6,361 nt of DNA from Bifidobacterium sp. (GTDB lineage: Bacteria > Actinomycetota > Actinomycetes > Actinomycetales > Bifidobacteriaceae). The stretch spans positions 1 through 6,361 of the forward strand of contig JAIJEI010000123.1 in the NCBI GenBank assembly GCA_022739095.1, in the 5' to 3' direction. Shown one piece after another: positions 6,010 to 6,361 of this stretch; positions within the stretch are counted from its first letter, which is position 1; every line of letters begins with the position of its first letter. The notes beneath the pieces are model-generated. The model worked only from the letters and a program-made list of their open reading frames with translations. It had not been told where the DNA came from and made no database searches. The position numbers and the translations under genes were made by a program.

Positions 6010-6046
6010 CGATGCTGCAACCATACGGCGTCATACCCGCATGACG
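5999..6046 (+). promoter_or_regulatory. Mutually exclusive hairpins in the regulator leader
   Basis: A perfect 13-bp stem pairs 5999-6011 (tgcgggtatgacg) with 6029-6041, closing a 17-nt loop. The six bases cgtcat at 6029-6034 can instead pair with atgacg at 6041-6046 around a 6-nt loop, so the two folds compete. This resembles an attenuator or a translation-sensing leader, and the mini-ORF at 5995-6009 would enter the first stem. No T-run follows either hairpin, so classical terminator formation is doubtful. The palindrome could also act as a DNA operator. Confidence 0.5.
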
Positions 6047-6061
6047 TGAGTTACACTATGT

Positions 6062-6077
6062 AGTAAAGTTATTTACT
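6062..6077. promoter_or_regulatory. Palindrome AGTAAAgttaTTTACT, possible operator
   Basis: Two perfect 6-bp arms flank 4 nt, about 46 nt before the regulator start. It overlaps a weak promoter candidate (ATGACG at 6041-6046, 17-nt spacer, TAAAGT at 6064-6069). An AT-rich palindrome of about 16 bp at a repressor's own promoter is consistent with autoregulation by the LacI-type protein, but no matching operator can be tested here because the operon promoter lies outside the window. Confidence 0.45.
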
Positions 6078-6084
6078 GAAATAC

Positions 6085-6100
6085 TGCGTAGTGTTACGCA
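6085..6100. promoter_or_regulatory. Palindrome TGCGTAgtgtTACGCA, possible operator
   Basis: It has the same 6-4-6 architecture as the repeat at 6062-6077, with its centre 23 bp downstream (about two helical turns), but the arms differ in sequence. It lies 22 nt before the regulator start. It may be a second operator or a stem that partly masks the leader near the ribosome binding site at 6111-6115. Confidence 0.4.
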
Positions 6101-6122
6101 TTGAGGCGTGGAAGGCTCAACT

Positions 6123-6361
6123 ATGGTCACGATGAAGGAAATCGCGCAGAAGTCCGGCTTCTCGCAGGCCACGGTATCCCGTCTGCTCAATGGGGACCCG
6201 ACGTTGTCCGTCAAAGAGGAGACGCGACGTCGCATCATCGAGGTCAGCGAGCAGCTTGGCTACGCTACCGGATCACGCCGTATCGCATTGCCACGCCGTG
6301 TGGCCGTACTCGACAACGCCACCCGCGAGGAAGAACTGGCGGACGCCTATTTCGATGAACT
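6123..6361 (+). CDS. LacI-family transcriptional regulator, EbgR-like, 3' end cut by window edge
   Basis: Seventy-nine codons are visible before the window ends. The start at 6123 has GAAGG at 6111-6115 with a 7-nt spacer; a second ATG at 6132 is less well placed. The N-terminal helix-turn-helix is clear: residues 4-23 (MKEIAQKSGFSQATVSRLLN), with the recognition helix around S14-R20 and Q15, A16, R20 at the positions that contact operator DNA in LacI. The following DPTLSVKEETRRRIIEVSEQLGY resembles the EbgR-type subgroup more than LacI itself. The linker (about 48-58, including RRIALPRR) leads into the first strand of a sugar-binding-type domain (VAVLD at 60-64). Its position beside the ribokinase gene suggests it senses ribose, a nucleoside or a phosphorylated product and represses the operon and/or itself (inference). 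The effector domain is not in view. Confidence 0.88.
   Translation, partial: MVTMKEIAQKSGFSQATVSRLLNGDPTLSVKEETRRRIIEVSEQLGYATGSRRIALPRRVAVLDNATREEELADAYFDE

Noticed and set aside
1..6361. CRISPR array, tRNA/rRNA, insertion sequence or phage genes
   Set aside because: I saw no regularly spaced repeats, no RNA gene signature, no transposase or integrase motif, and no target duplications.

Overview
All genes run on the + strand. The window shows most of a nucleoside-catabolism operon and then the start of a LacI-type regulator gene. Moderately high GC (roughly high fifties to 60% by eye), strong AGGAGG/AAAGGA-type ribosome binding sites, closely packed genes and an EbgR-like LacI-family regulator suggest a high-GC Gram-positive such as Bifidobacterium (longum/breve type). 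That assignment is inference from style and gene content; no marker gene is present.

Layout: (1) positions 1-938, a nucleoside hydrolase (NH1) missing only the first base of its probable ATG; (2) 978-2396, a 14-helix MFS transporter of DHA2-like layout (MFS1); (3) 2397-2497, an intergenic gap holding a perfect 14-bp hairpin; (4) 2498-3454, a second, diverged nucleoside hydrolase (NH2); (5) 3466-4692, a shorter, probably 12-helix MFS transporter (MFS2); (6) 4733-5713, a ribokinase (rbsK-like); (7) 5714-6122, about 400 bases with no convincing gene but many inverted repeats, a plausible promoter and a leader-like segment; (8) 6123 to the window end, the DNA-binding domain of a LacI/EbgR-like regulator, cut by the window edge.

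Working model (inference from family knowledge): one or both MFS proteins move nucleosides in, or move a released base or nucleoside out. The two hydrolases split ribonucleosides into free base and ribose. Ribokinase makes ribose 5-phosphate for central carbon metabolism or PRPP synthesis. The LacI-type protein probably senses a pathway metabolite and controls the operon and/or itself.

The points most worth a second look are the repeated hydrolase-transporter pair with diverged members, the apparent loss of two helices in MFS2, the internal operon hairpin whose loop can pair with bases just downstream, and the structured lacI leader. That leader contains a palindrome interleaved with a promoter, an AGGAGG-driven mini-ORF running into mutually exclusive hairpins, and two 6-4-6 palindromes.
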